DNA from: an uncultured Alphaproteobacteria bacterium
Lineage (GTDB): Bacteria; Pseudomonadota; Alphaproteobacteria; Micropepsales; Micropepsaceae
Assembly (NCBI GenBank): GCA_902826695.1
Contig: CADEFU010000009.1
Location: forward strand, 1 to 64,000
Reading direction: 5' to 3'
DNA: 64,000 nt
Part shown: in pieces, positions 33,783 through 42,294 of the stretch
How the letters are laid out: every line of letters begins with the position of its first letter
How positions within the stretch are numbered: position 1 is the stretch's first letter
Notes under the pieces: generated by a model
The model's input: the letters and a program-made list of their open reading frames with translations, nothing else
Told to the model about the DNA's origin: nothing
Databases searched by the model: none
Made by a program: the position numbers and the translations under genes

Positions 33783-34340
33783 ATGGCCCGCGTGCCCTAC
33801 CCCGATCCCGCCAAGCTTTTGCCAGAGACGCAGGAGGCGTTGGGCAAGATCGCCCCCTTGAACATCTTCCGGATGCTGGCCGGGGGTGAGGGGTTGATGC
33901 CCGCGTTCCTGAAGCTTGGAAACTACATCCTGTTCAGGTCAAAATTGGACCCGATCCTGCGCGAGATCGCGATCATACGCGTTGGGGTGTTGTCGAAGGC
34001 GAAGTACGAGGTGCATCAGCACGAACGGATCGGTCGCGACCTCGGCATGAGTGAGGCGCTCATCGAGGCGATGCACAAGGGACCGGATCATCCGGCACTG
34101 AACGAGATGCAGCGGCTCGTCATGCGCTACACCGACGACGTGGTGCTGAACGTGCGGGCGAACGATGCGACGTTCAAGCCGCTGATGGAGCGGCTATCGC
34201 TGCAGGAGATGCACGAGCTGATGATCACGATCGGCTTCTACATGATGGTGAGCCGGTTCCTCGAGACCTATGACATTCAGATCGAGGCGCCGGGGACGGC
34301 TGGCGTGAAGTTTCCCGACAGCCAGAAGCGTCCGTCATGA
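33783..34340 (+). CDS. carboxymuconolactone decarboxylase-like protein
   Basis: This 185-residue all-helical AhpD/CMD-fold protein has the core REIAIIRVGVLSKAKYEVHQHERIG. This holds the E...H pair of the family but lacks the CxxC of the peroxidase AhpD, so a lyase or unknown role is more likely. It is coupled by a 4-bp ATGA overlap to the SDR gene downstream, suggesting a shared catabolic pathway. Confidence 0.85.
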   Translation: MARVPYPDPAKLLPETQEALGKIAPLNIFRMLAGGEGLMPAFLKLGNYILFRSKLDPILREIAIIRVGVLSKAKYEVHQHERIGRDLGMSEALIEAMHKGPDHPALNEMQRLVMRYTDDVVLNVRANDATFKPLMERLSLQEMHELMITIGFYMMVSRFLETYDIQIEAPGTAGVKFPDSQKRPS

Positions 34341-35164
34341 GCGACGCTGTCGAGCGGCCGATGCCAGCGGAGTCGCGGGGCGAGGCGCCCGGGCGGGACC
34401 GGCTCAAAGGGCGGCGCATTCTCGTGGTCGGCGGCGGTCAGGATGCGCGTGGACTTGAAGACGCGCCCGTCGGGAACGGGCGCGCCATGTCGATCCTGTT
34501 CGCGCGCGAAGGCGCGAAGGTGGCGGTCGCCGATTGGAACTATGTCAGCGCCGAGGACACGGTCGCAATGATTAGCGGCCCCGGCGCCATCGCGCTGGAG
34601 GCGAACGTCGCCATCCCCTCCGATATCGATGTGATGGTGCGCGATACGGTCGAGAAGGTCGGCGGGATCGACGGGCTCGTCTACAATGTCGGCATCGGCG
34701 TGGGCGATCCGTGGCTTGCGGGCGCGAAGATGGATCAATGGGATCGCGTGTTTGCGGTGAATGTTCGCGGAGCGATGCTGACGCTGAAAGCTGCGCTGCC
34801 GGTCATGGCGGATGGCGGGTCGATCGTGCTGATCTCGTCGATCGCGTCGATGAAGCCGGGAAGCCGCCTACCCGCTTACGATGCGTCGAAGGCAGCGCTC
34901 GCCGGACTGATGCGGCACGCGGGGATCGAAGGCGAGCGGCGCGGCATTCGCGTCAACATCGTCGCGCCCGGGCTGATGGATACCTCGATCGGTCGCGCGG
35001 CGACGGCCGGGCGGCCGGGACGCGCGAAGACGCCGGTGCCGCTCGGCCGGCAAGGCACCGGGTGGGAGACGGCCTACGCGGCGCTGTTTCTCTTGTCGGA
35101 TGAGGCTGCTTACATCACGGGACAGGTTCTTGCCGTCGACGGCGGGATGACGGGGTTGAGGTAG
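34337..35164 (+). CDS. SDR-family oxidoreductase
   Basis: This 275-residue short-chain dehydrogenase has an atypical glycine loop, VVGGGQDARG, with a following insertion before GNGRAMSILFAREGA. The active site is ISSIASMK (Ser) and YDASKAAL (Tyr, Lys). The C-terminus has the usual SDEAAYITGQVLAVDGGM. It is coupled to the CMD gene upstream. Substrate unknown; probably a hydroxyacyl or alicyclic alcohol. Confidence 0.9.
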   Translation: MSDAVERPMPAESRGEAPGRDRLKGRRILVVGGGQDARGLEDAPVGNGRAMSILFAREGAKVAVADWNYVSAEDTVAMISGPGAIALEANVAIPSDIDVMVRDTVEKVGGIDGLVYNVGIGVGDPWLAGAKMDQWDRVFAVNVRGAMLTLKAALPVMADGGSIVLISSIASMKPGSRLPAYDASKAALAGLMRHAGIEGERRGIRVNIVAPGLMDTSIGRAATAGRPGRAKTPVPLGRQGTGWETAYAALFLLSDEAAYITGQVLAVDGGMTGLR

Positions 35165-35193
35165 GGGGCTCGTTGCTCTTCGGCGACTTTGGC

Positions 35194-35340
35194 GCCGCCC
35201 CCCTCGAGTGCAGCAGCTACGCTGCGCACCCACTCCCCCAACAAGTTGGGGGAGACATCAATTTTGAAGTTTGTCTCCCCCGAACAATGTTCGGGGGCGT
35301 GGGTGCGCAAGCGGAGCTTGCTGCACCCGAGGGGGGCGGC
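35194..35340. repeat. long palindrome with nested hairpins
   Basis: The left part 35194-35256 and right part 35273-35340 are inverted copies, about 63 and 68 nt, with the ends nearly perfect (GCCGCCCCCCTCG at the left). Inside, each arm forms its own hairpin (CCCCCAACAAGTTGGGGG on the left, CCCCCGAACAATGTTCGGGGG-type on the right). It fills most of the space between the SDR and the M20 gene. The arms are not related to the 2.5-kb repeat. Confidence 0.85.
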
Positions 35341-35422
35341 TCCGAGGTTGCGGTTGGCGCCCTTCCTTGCGGCGCGCGCATCGGGCTGATTACATGGTCA
35401 TTGACAGCTAGGAGTGACGCGC

Positions 35423-36634
35423 GTGGAGAACGGTGAAGTTTGGCTCAAAGGGGCGAAGGCTTTGTTGCCGGAGACGGTGACGCTGCGGCGGAAGATTCAC
35501 GAGCATCCGGAGCTTGGGCTGCATTTGCCGAAGACGGTCGCTGCCGTGCGCGAGGCACTGGACGGGCTCGACGTGAAGATCGAGCATGGGCCGTCGTCGT
35601 CGGGGATGATCGTGACGCTGCAGGGGCCGACGCAGGGGCGGACCGTTCTCTTGCGCGGCGATATGGATGCGCTGCCGATGCCGGAGGACACGGACCTGCC
35701 GTTCAAATCGAAAGAAGCGGGGCGGATGCATGCGTGCGGGCACGATGCGCACACGGCGATGCTTGCAGGCGCGGTGAAGCTGCTGCATGCGAACCGCGCG
35801 CGGCTGGCAGGCACGGTGAAGTTCATGTTCCAGCCGGGCGAGGAAGGTTACTTCGGCGCGGTCAAGATGATCGAGGACGGGCTCATCGACCGGCATCCGA
35901 AGCCCGACGGCGCGTTTGCGATGCACATCACGCCGAACGTACCGAGCGGCATGTTCACCTCGAAAGCCGGCGCGATGATGGCCGCGACCGACGTGATCAA
36001 CATCAAGGTGTCGGGCAAAGGCGGGCATGCCTCGCAGCCGCATTTCGCGGTCGATCCGATGCCGGTTGCGTGCGAAATCGTGCTCGCGCTGCAAAGCTTC
36101 GTCACGCGCAAGATTTCCGCGTTCGATCCGGTGGTGCTCACGATCGCGAAGATCGACGGCGGGACGACGAACAACGTCATTCCGGAGACGGTGAATCTGG
36201 TCGGCACGCTGCGTTCGGTGTCGGAGCATTCGCGTAAACGCGCTAAGGAAGGCCTCACCCATGTCGCGAAGAAGATCGCCGAGGCGCACGAAGCGCGCGC
36301 GGAGGTGACGCTGACGCCGGGCTACGACGTGACGATCAACGACGGGCGGATGGTGGACCTTGCGGCGGCAACGGTGCGCGACATGTTCGGCGAGCGCGGG
36401 TTCATGACGATGCCCTCGCCCGTCATGGGCGCGGAGGATTGGAGTTACGTGCTGCAGCGGATTCCCGGCTGCATGGTGTTCCTCGGCGTCGCGCCGGAAG
36501 GCTGCGATCACCACCACGCGGCGCCTTGTCATTCGAACAAGATGATGCTCGACGAAGACGCCATGGCGAACGGAGTCGCGCTCTATGCGGCGGTGGCGGA
36601 GCGGTTCTTGGAGCAGGGGTTGCCGGCGCGGTAG
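35423..36634 (+). CDS. M20-family amidohydrolase (hippurate hydrolase-like)
   Basis: This 403-residue metallopeptidase-family amidohydrolase has the catalytic domain with LLRGDMDALPM, HACGHDAHTAMLAGAVKLL and FQPGEEGYFGAVKMIEDG. The dimerisation domain has GKGGHASQPH, and VMGAEDWSYVL lies near the end. It hydrolyses N-acyl amino acids or similar amides. The GTG at 35423 is chosen because AGGAG lies 8 nt upstream; an earlier GTG at 35414 would overlap that site. An IR element sits upstream and a repeat copy downstream. Confidence 0.92.
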   Translation: MENGEVWLKGAKALLPETVTLRRKIHEHPELGLHLPKTVAAVREALDGLDVKIEHGPSSSGMIVTLQGPTQGRTVLLRGDMDALPMPEDTDLPFKSKEAGRMHACGHDAHTAMLAGAVKLLHANRARLAGTVKFMFQPGEEGYFGAVKMIEDGLIDRHPKPDGAFAMHITPNVPSGMFTSKAGAMMAATDVINIKVSGKGGHASQPHFAVDPMPVACEIVLALQSFVTRKISAFDPVVLTIAKIDGGTTNNVIPETVNLVGTLRSVSEHSRKRAKEGLTHVAKKIAEAHEARAEVTLTPGYDVTINDGRMVDLAAATVRDMFGERGFMTMPSPVMGAEDWSYVLQRIPGCMVFLGVAPEGCDHHHAAPCHSNKMMLDEDAMANGVALYAAVAERFLEQGLPAR

Positions 36635-36642
36635 CAAGCTGC

Positions 36643-36753
36643 AGCGCAGTCTGGGAGCGCGGGCGTCCCGCCCGCTCTTTCTGACTTGTTGACGTTTGCG
36701 TGTTGGATATCTGATTAAGAGCGGGCGGGACGCCCGCGCTCCCAGACTGCGCT
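36643..36753. repeat. palindromic repeat element, copy 2 (37-bp perfect arms)
   Basis: The left arm 36643-36679 and right arm 36717-36753 are perfect 37-bp inverted repeats, identical to the arms at 2549-2659. The spacer is also 37 nt and recognisably related. It ends 9 nt before the ATG of the next gene, so it would lie in that gene's leader or block read-through from the M20 gene. Confidence 0.92.
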
Positions 36754-36762
36754 GCGCCAAAG

Positions 36763-37746
36763 ATGGAGATGCAAGTGTCACTCGCGAAGAATGGATACGC
36801 CTTCAAGCGCGGTCTTACCGACCTCGGCAATGGGACGTTCGCGTACCTGCAGCCCGATGGGTCTTGGGGGTGGTCGAATGCGGGGTTGATTACCGATGGG
36901 GATCAGTCGCTGCTGATCGATACGTTGTTTGATCTGAAGCTGACGCGCGAGATGCTTTCCGCCATGCGGGCGGCGGCGCCTCGGGCGGCGAAGACGATCG
37001 GGACGCTCGTCAACACGCATCACAACGGCGATCATTGTTATGGGAACGAGCTTGTCGAGGGGGCGGAGATCATCGCGTCCGAGCATGCGGCCGAGGAGAT
37101 GAAGCGCGAGCAGCCGACGTTGCTTGCGAACTTCCTGAAGGCTGCGCCGGGCTTGGGGCTGACCGGCGAGTATCTTATGCACTGCTTTGGGGCGTTCGAC
37201 TTCAACGGGATTACGCCGACGGGGCCCACGACGACGTTCAGCGGGCGGATGCGCCGGCACGTCGGTGCGAAGGCGGTTGAGCTCATCGAGGTGGGCCCCG
37301 CGCATACCGGCGGCGATGTGTTGGTGCATGTGCCGGCGGACAAGGCCGTGTTCACGGGCGACATTCTCTTCATCGAAGGCACGCCGATCATGTGGGCGGG
37401 GCCGGTTGGGAATTGGATTGCGGCGTGCGATCAGATCTTGCGGCTCGACTGCGAGACGATCGTGCCGGGGCACGGGCCGGTCACGGACAAGCGCGGCGTG
37501 AAGGCCGTGCAGAGCTACCTCACCTATATCCGCGATGAGGCGCGCGAGCGGTTCGATGCGGGCCTTTCGGCGCGCGATGCGGCGCATGACATTGCGCTCG
37601 GCGACTACGACTCGTGGGGCGATGCGGAACGGATCGCCGTTAACGTTGCGACGCTCTACCGCGAATTCTCCGGCGATCAGACGCCGCCCAATCCGGCGGA
37701 GTTGTTTGCGCTGATGGGCGAGATTTGGAAGAAACGGCGGCGCTAG
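36763..37746 (+). CDS. MBL-fold metallo-hydrolase with altered metal motif
   Basis: This 327-residue protein of the metallo-beta-lactamase fold has strands around GLITDGDQSLLIDTLFD and the metal loop NTHHNGDHCYGN. Here the third position of HxHxDH is Asn (H86-x-N88-x-D90-H91). Further ligands are GPAHTGGDVLVHVP (His), the bridging Asp in FTGDILF and the last His in IVPGHGPV. It resembles the quinoprotein-relay and SoxH-like hydrolase types. Substrate unknown. It starts 9 nt after the repeat element, with only a weak GGAG nearby. Its stop overlaps the GNAT stop by 4 bp. Confidence 0.8.
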   Translation: MEMQVSLAKNGYAFKRGLTDLGNGTFAYLQPDGSWGWSNAGLITDGDQSLLIDTLFDLKLTREMLSAMRAAAPRAAKTIGTLVNTHHNGDHCYGNELVEGAEIIASEHAAEEMKREQPTLLANFLKAAPGLGLTGEYLMHCFGAFDFNGITPTGPTTTFSGRMRRHVGAKAVELIEVGPAHTGGDVLVHVPADKAVFTGDILFIEGTPIMWAGPVGNWIAACDQILRLDCETIVPGHGPVTDKRGVKAVQSYLTYIRDEARERFDAGLSARDAAHDIALGDYDSWGDAERIAVNVATLYREFSGDQTPPNPAELFALMGEIWKKRRR

Positions 37747-38240
37747 AGCTTCTTGCCGTACTGGATGAAGCCGGTGCGATCCGCGACGCGGTCGTAGAGG
37801 CGACGTCCGACGGCATTGGTTTCGTGCGTCATCCAGTAGACACGCGTGCCGCCGGCCGCTTTCGTCACGTGAGAAACGTGTTCGATGAGGGCGCGGCCCA
37901 TGCCGGTGCTGCGAAGATCAGGGTCGACGTACAGATCCTGGAGGTAGCACGTGGCCGCATCCATCCAGCCGTGGCGGTGCAGGATGGTGTGGGTCAGGCC
38001 GCGCGGCTTTCCTTCATGCTCCGCAAGATAGGCAAACATCGGTTCGGCAGGGTCGAGGTACCGGGCGAAGGTCAGGTCGTACTGCGCCTTGGACAGTGTC
38101 GTTTCGTAGAAATCGAGATAGCCCTTCCAGAGGCGGTCCCACTCGGTGCGGTCGGCCTTTGTGAGCGGGCGCACGGTTACAGTTCCGTACACGCGCGCTT
38201 GATCGAATGCCCTAGCGTCAAGACCCATGTGCGTGTGCAT
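37743..38240 (-). CDS. GNAT-family N-acetyltransferase
   Basis: This 165-residue acetyltransferase has beta4 CYLQDLYVDPDLRSTGMGRAL. It contains the acetyl-CoA loop R-S-T-G-M-G-R, then the beta5 region VYWMTHETNAVGRRLYDRV. The C-terminal RTGFIQYGKKL is typical of the group. AGAGGG lies 8 nt before the ATG. It converges on the MBL gene with a 4-bp overlap and is divergent from the GST gene. Confidence 0.9.
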   Translation of the reverse strand: MHTHMGLDARAFDQARVYGTVTVRPLTKADRTEWDRLWKGYLDFYETTLSKAQYDLTFARYLDPAEPMFAYLAEHEGKPRGLTHTILHRHGWMDAATCYLQDLYVDPDLRSTGMGRALIEHVSHVTKAAGGTRVYWMTHETNAVGRRLYDRVADRTGFIQYGKKL

Positions 38241-38306
38241 CCGAACTGCCCTCTCGTTCGTAGTTCTGGTAAGCCAAGCTACCTCAGCGCTTGAAGGTCG
38301 TCACGC

Positions 38307-39089
38307 ATGCTTACGCTCTACGAACACCCGCTCAGCCCCTACGCACAGAAGTGCAAGATCGCGCTGTTGGAAAAAGGCGTGCCGTTCCAGTTGAAGATGC
38401 CGGCCGCGATCGGGACGGGCCAGGTCGATGCGGCGTTCCTGAAGGCCAGCCCGCGCGGCGAGGTCCCGGCGCTGGTGGACGGCGATTTCGCGGTGTTCGA
38501 TTCGACGGTCATTCTCGAGTACATCGAGGATGCGTTCCCCTCACCCGCCATGCTGCCTTACGATCCCAAACTTCGCGCGAAGGCGCGGATGATCGAAGAC
38601 GCGATGGATACGCTCTATGAGCCGATCAATTGGGGTCTTGGCGAGATTCGCTGGTTCAAGCGTGCCGAGGGCGAGCAAGCGCGCGTGATCGAGGCGCGGG
38701 CTGTCGGCCAAGCGCGCGACTTCTACACGTGGCTGGAGCGACAGCTCGGCGATCAAGACTGGTTCTGCGGCGAATTCGGGTGGGCGGACCTTTCCGTCAT
38801 TCCCTATATCAACGGATCGGCGGGCTTAGGCGTCGGGCCTTCGGCATCTTCGAAGCTTGGGGCCTGGCAAGCGCGGGCGAATGCGCGGGCTTCCGTCGCG
38901 CAAGCTGCGCAACAGGCCGCTGAGTCGATCAAAGGTATGGCGATGCTCGGCGAGGCGGTGAAGCAACGGCTCTTTAAGCGGGAGTATCGCGATCACCGGC
39001 TTGAGTGGATGATACGGTCCGGCGGACTCGATGTCGTGCTTGACGGCATCAAGGCCGATACGATTCGCTTCTCGAACGAATTCAAATGA
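38307..39089 (+). CDS. glutathione S-transferase family protein
   Basis: This 260-residue GST has a thioredoxin-like N-domain (LTLYEHPLSPYAQKCKIALL). The cis-proline motif is SPRGEVPALVDGD and the gamma-glutamyl site FDSTVILEYIED. A longer C-terminal helical region extends past the usual end (GMAMLGEAVKQRLFKREYR). The Ser/Pro around LSPYAQK is the likely active site. A second GST follows after 55 bp on the same strand. Possibly detoxifies substrates of the neighbouring esterase and oxidoreductases. Confidence 0.88.
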   Translation: MLTLYEHPLSPYAQKCKIALLEKGVPFQLKMPAAIGTGQVDAAFLKASPRGEVPALVDGDFAVFDSTVILEYIEDAFPSPAMLPYDPKLRAKARMIEDAMDTLYEPINWGLGEIRWFKRAEGEQARVIEARAVGQARDFYTWLERQLGDQDWFCGEFGWADLSVIPYINGSAGLGVGPSASSKLGAWQARANARASVAQAAQQAAESIKGMAMLGEAVKQRLFKREYRDHRLEWMIRSGGLDVVLDGIKADTIRFSNEFK

Positions 39090-39144
39090 TCCTGCTTCGC
39101 GCCAAGCGCTACGCAGGACTGACGGCCCTCAAGGAGATCAAGTC

Positions 39145-40068
39145 GTGAGCCAAGAGATTATCTTCCATCACTATTGGACGTCGCCGTTTTCGGAGAAGGT
39201 GCGCATCATCTTCGGGATGAAGGGGCTCACGTGGCGCTCCGTCGAGATTCCAAGCATAATGCCGAAGCCCGATCTGATGCCCTTGACCGGCGGCTACCGG
39301 AAGACGCCGGTGATGCAAATCGGCGCCGACATCTATTGCGATACGCAGCTCATCATCCGCGCGTTGGAGCGGCTGCATCCCACGCCCGCCATCATTCCCC
39401 ATGCGGGGTTGAGCTTCGCGCTGGCGTTCTGGTCGGACCGGCCGTTTTTTCAGGCGACCGTGCCGCTGATCTTCGGCGAGGTGGGACCGATGATCCCGGA
39501 AGCGTTCAAGAAAGATCGCGAGAAGATGTTCCCGGATCGGCCGTTCAACTATGAGCAGATGAAGGCGGCGATCCCGGCGTTCAAGGATCAATGGCGCGCC
39601 AATGCCGATTTCCTCGAAGCTCAGCTCGGCGACGGGCGGAAGTTCGTGCTGGGCGAGGTTGCCACCGTCGACGACGCGCATGCCTACATGAACTTCTGGT
39701 TCCTCAAAAGCTTCTTTGCGCCGACGGCGGATGCCCTGCTCAAAGAGTTTCCGCGGACGACAGCGTGGCTCGATCGCGTCAAAGCGATCGGCCACGGCAC
39801 GCACACGCCGATGGATTCGAAAGAGGCCTTGGCGATCGCGAAGGCCGCGATGTCGACCGCCGTTGCGCGCCCCGACGATCACGATCCGAACGGCCGCAAG
39901 CCCGGCGACAAGGTCGCCGTGATGGCCGACGACTATGGGCGCGATCCGGTCGCGGGCGAACTTGTGTTTTCGAACGCGCAAGAGATTGCTATCAAGCGCA
40001 CAGATCCTGCGGTCGGCGAGGTCGTCGTGCATTTCCCGCGCGCGGGGTTTCTTGTGATATCGGCTTGA
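39145..40068 (+). CDS. glutathione S-transferase with an extra C-terminal domain
   Basis: The N-terminal thioredoxin-like domain (FHHYWTSPFSEKVRIIFGMK), the cis-proline (YRKTPVMQIGADIY) and CDTQLIIRALERL identify a GST. After the helical domain, the last 80 or so residues (PDDHDPNGRKPGDKVAVMAD...VVHFPRAGFLVISA) are not part of the usual GST fold and look like a small beta domain. GTG start with AAGGAG 8 nt upstream. Total 307 residues. Between another GST and a type B esterase, probably co-transcribed. Confidence 0.8.
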   Translation: MSQEIIFHHYWTSPFSEKVRIIFGMKGLTWRSVEIPSIMPKPDLMPLTGGYRKTPVMQIGADIYCDTQLIIRALERLHPTPAIIPHAGLSFALAFWSDRPFFQATVPLIFGEVGPMIPEAFKKDREKMFPDRPFNYEQMKAAIPAFKDQWRANADFLEAQLGDGRKFVLGEVATVDDAHAYMNFWFLKSFFAPTADALLKEFPRTTAWLDRVKAIGHGTHTPMDSKEALAIAKAAMSTAVARPDDHDPNGRKPGDKVAVMADDYGRDPVAGELVFSNAQEIAIKRTDPAVGEVVVHFPRAGFLVISA

Positions 40069-40081
40069 GAGGTTTGAAGAG

Positions 40082-41605
40082 ATGAACGTCGCTGAGTCCG
40101 TTCCTGTTCTGGTCGATGCACCCTGCGGGAAACTTGAGGGCGCTCGCCGCGGCGGCGTTTCGACCTTCAAGGGCATTCCCTTTGCGACGGCGCGCCGCTG
40201 GCGTATGCCGGGGCGCGCGCCATCTTGGAGCGGTGTCCGCTCTGCGCGTGCGCCTGGCGCGGTTGCGCCGCAGAACCCGACGCCGCTTGAAGGCTTGATC
40301 GCGAGCGGCGGCAAAAACGAGCAGAGCGAAGACTGTCTGCACCTCAACGTCTGGACGCCGTCGTGCGACGAGCGCAAGCGGCCGGTGATGGTGTGGATTC
40401 ACGGCGGCGCTTTTTCGACCGGCGCGGGCAGCATCGGGCTCTATTCGGGCAAAAACCTTGCCGCGACCGGCGACGTGGTCGTGGTGACGATCAACTACCG
40501 TTTGTCGAGCCTCGGGTTTCTGCGCCTTACCGACCACACGAACGGACGCATTCCATCGTCGGGGGCGGAAGGCCTTGCCGATCAGATCACCGCGCTCACT
40601 TGGGTGCGGGACAACATCTCCGCGTTCGGCGGCGATCCGGGCAACGTGACGATCTTCGGTGAGAGCGCGGGCGGCATGTCGGTTGGGTGCTTGCTCGCAA
40701 GCCCCAAGGCGCGGGGCCTGTTTCACAAAGCGATTTCTCAAAGCGGCGGTGCGCATATCGCGCGGCCGCGCGCGCACGCGAACCGCGTGGCTGAAGTTTT
40801 TCTGAGGCACCTTGGCGCGAATGCGAACGACGATCTCGAGAAGGTGCCTGTCGCGGCGCTCTTGAAGGCGCAAGCGGCCCTCGTGGCGGAAGTAGACAAT
40901 CAAGACCCGCACAAGCTTGGTGCGATGGCTCTGCAGCCGGCGGTCGATGGTGATGTGTTGCCGTTGTGGCCGATCGAGGCGGTTCGCGCGGCGTCCGCCG
41001 TGGGCGTGCCCGTGATGGCTGGAACGACGACCGAGGAGTGGAAGCTCTGGACGGCGCTCGACCAGAAGTTCCACACGATGGACGAAAACAAGTTGGCGCG
41101 TTGGGCCGAACGCATGTTCGGCGAAGAAGCGGCGGCGCTTTTGGCTGCGGACAACGACGGCACGCCCTACGAACGTTACGTGTCGATGCAAACGGACCGC
41201 GCGTTTCGCGAGCCGACGCTCAGGCTGCTTGGGGCTCAAAGTGCGCAGGCACCGGTCTATGAATACGTGTTCGATTGGCGTTCGCCTGCCGCCGGTGGCG
41301 TGTTCGGGGCGTGCCATGCGATCGAGCTTGGGTTCGTGTTCGGCACGCACAGTCTGCCGGGCGCCGACAATTTCTTCGGCAAGGGACCTGAGGCCGATGC
41401 GATCAACCGGGCGATGATGCAGGCTTGGACTTCTTTCGCGCGCACCGGCGTGCCTGCGGCCGACGGCGTCGAGGCTTGGCCGCAGTGGTCGAAAGCAGCG
41501 CCCGCCGCGATGGTGTTCGGCGCGGACTCGCGTGCCGCCCACGTGACGAGGTTCGAGTTGCCGAAGGCGTGGAGCGCCCTGCCCGATCGTCTCGTCGGGC
41601 CTTAA
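40082..41605 (+). CDS. carboxylesterase type B
   Basis: This 507-residue alpha/beta hydrolase of the pNB-esterase/cholinesterase family has the N-terminal pattern GARRGGVSTFKGIPFA, SEDCLHLNVWTP and the oxyanion motif VWIHGGAFSTGAG. The nucleophile elbow is FGESAGGMSVG, and the acid/base lie in the C-terminal half (GVFGACHAIELGFVF). No signal peptide. It follows the GST gene after 13 bp. It hydrolyses esters; substrate unknown. Confidence 0.93.
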   Translation: MNVAESVPVLVDAPCGKLEGARRGGVSTFKGIPFATARRWRMPGRAPSWSGVRSARAPGAVAPQNPTPLEGLIASGGKNEQSEDCLHLNVWTPSCDERKRPVMVWIHGGAFSTGAGSIGLYSGKNLAATGDVVVVTINYRLSSLGFLRLTDHTNGRIPSSGAEGLADQITALTWVRDNISAFGGDPGNVTIFGESAGGMSVGCLLASPKARGLFHKAISQSGGAHIARPRAHANRVAEVFLRHLGANANDDLEKVPVAALLKAQAALVAEVDNQDPHKLGAMALQPAVDGDVLPLWPIEAVRAASAVGVPVMAGTTTEEWKLWTALDQKFHTMDENKLARWAERMFGEEAAALLAADNDGTPYERYVSMQTDRAFREPTLRLLGAQSAQAPVYEYVFDWRSPAAGGVFGACHAIELGFVFGTHSLPGADNFFGKGPEADAINRAMMQAWTSFARTGVPAADGVEAWPQWSKAAPAAMVFGADSRAAHVTRFELPKAWSALPDRLVGP

Positions 41606-42276
41606 GCCGCTTCCGCTTCGTCCTGCTTCTTCAGCTTCGCCGCGAGGTCACGGCCGATCACGCGGTGGATCGCGACCGCGACAAGATCGTCGGTTGCGAC
41701 GAGCTTGCGCAGACGCGCCATGTCGAAGACGAACGCGCGCGTCGGCTGCTCGATGACAACCGTCGCCGACGCTGGGTTGCCGGACACAAACGCCATCTCA
41801 CCGACAAAGGCGCCGCCCCGCAGATGCGCGACGGTTGAGCCGTGCACGTCGACGATGGCACTTCCGTCGCAAAGCAAAACCAACTCGGGAACGTGCTTTC
41901 CTTGCTCGGTCAGTACGACGCCGGGCTCGAGTTCGCGCCAACTCCCCGAGGTGATGAGGCGGGCCAGCTGCGCGTCGGTGAAGCCGGCGAACACGCCTTG
42001 GCGCAGGAGGTGGGCGTGCTCCATCGTCTTAAGTTTGCGCCGCTCGGCGACGAGCCAATAGATCTGGTAGAGGTTGATCGCGATGAAGACGAGGTCCCAG
42101 CCGATGCCGGCGCCAAGGTCGCCGCCGGACAAGCGAAAGTAAACGATCTCAAGGCTGAGGCCGAGCACCGCCGTCACGCGCAGCCAGTAGATGTTCGTCA
42201 GCCAGTACGAGATCGCAATCAGGACATAGGAGATATGTCCCGGCACGTCGGCCCACGGCAGTGTAAACGCATCCAT
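41602..42276 (-). CDS. Popeye-like membrane protein with cyclic-nucleotide-binding domain
   Basis: The 224 residues start with three hydrophobic helices (about 14-31, 32-49 and 58-76). A C-terminal jelly-roll of the cNMP-binding type follows: LITSGSWRELEPGVVLTEQG, LVLLCDGSAIVDVHG, GGAFVGEMAFVSGNPASATV. Three spans plus a cyclic-nucleotide-binding-like domain is the arrangement of Popeye domain proteins, best known from animals. The phosphate-binding cassette FVGEMAFVSGNPASATV is close to canonical. It could bind cAMP or cGMP at the inner membrane. It converges on the esterase with a 4-bp overlap. Confidence 0.75.
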   Translation of the reverse strand: MDAFTLPWADVPGHISYVLIAISYWLTNIYWLRVTAVLGLSLEIVYFRLSGGDLGAGIGWDLVFIAINLYQIYWLVAERRKLKTMEHAHLLRQGVFAGFTDAQLARLITSGSWRELEPGVVLTEQGKHVPELVLLCDGSAIVDVHGSTVAHLRGGAFVGEMAFVSGNPASATVVIEQPTRAFVFDMARLRKLVATDDLVAVAIHRVIGRDLAAKLKKQDEAEAA

Positions 42277-42294
42277 GAGCGCGCCCCAGTTCCC

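Noticed and set aside
35408-36781. A 457-codon minus-strand open frame over the M20 gene and repeat copy 2
   Set aside because: Low-complexity arginine/histidine-rich antisense frame; M20 motifs are intact on the plus strand.
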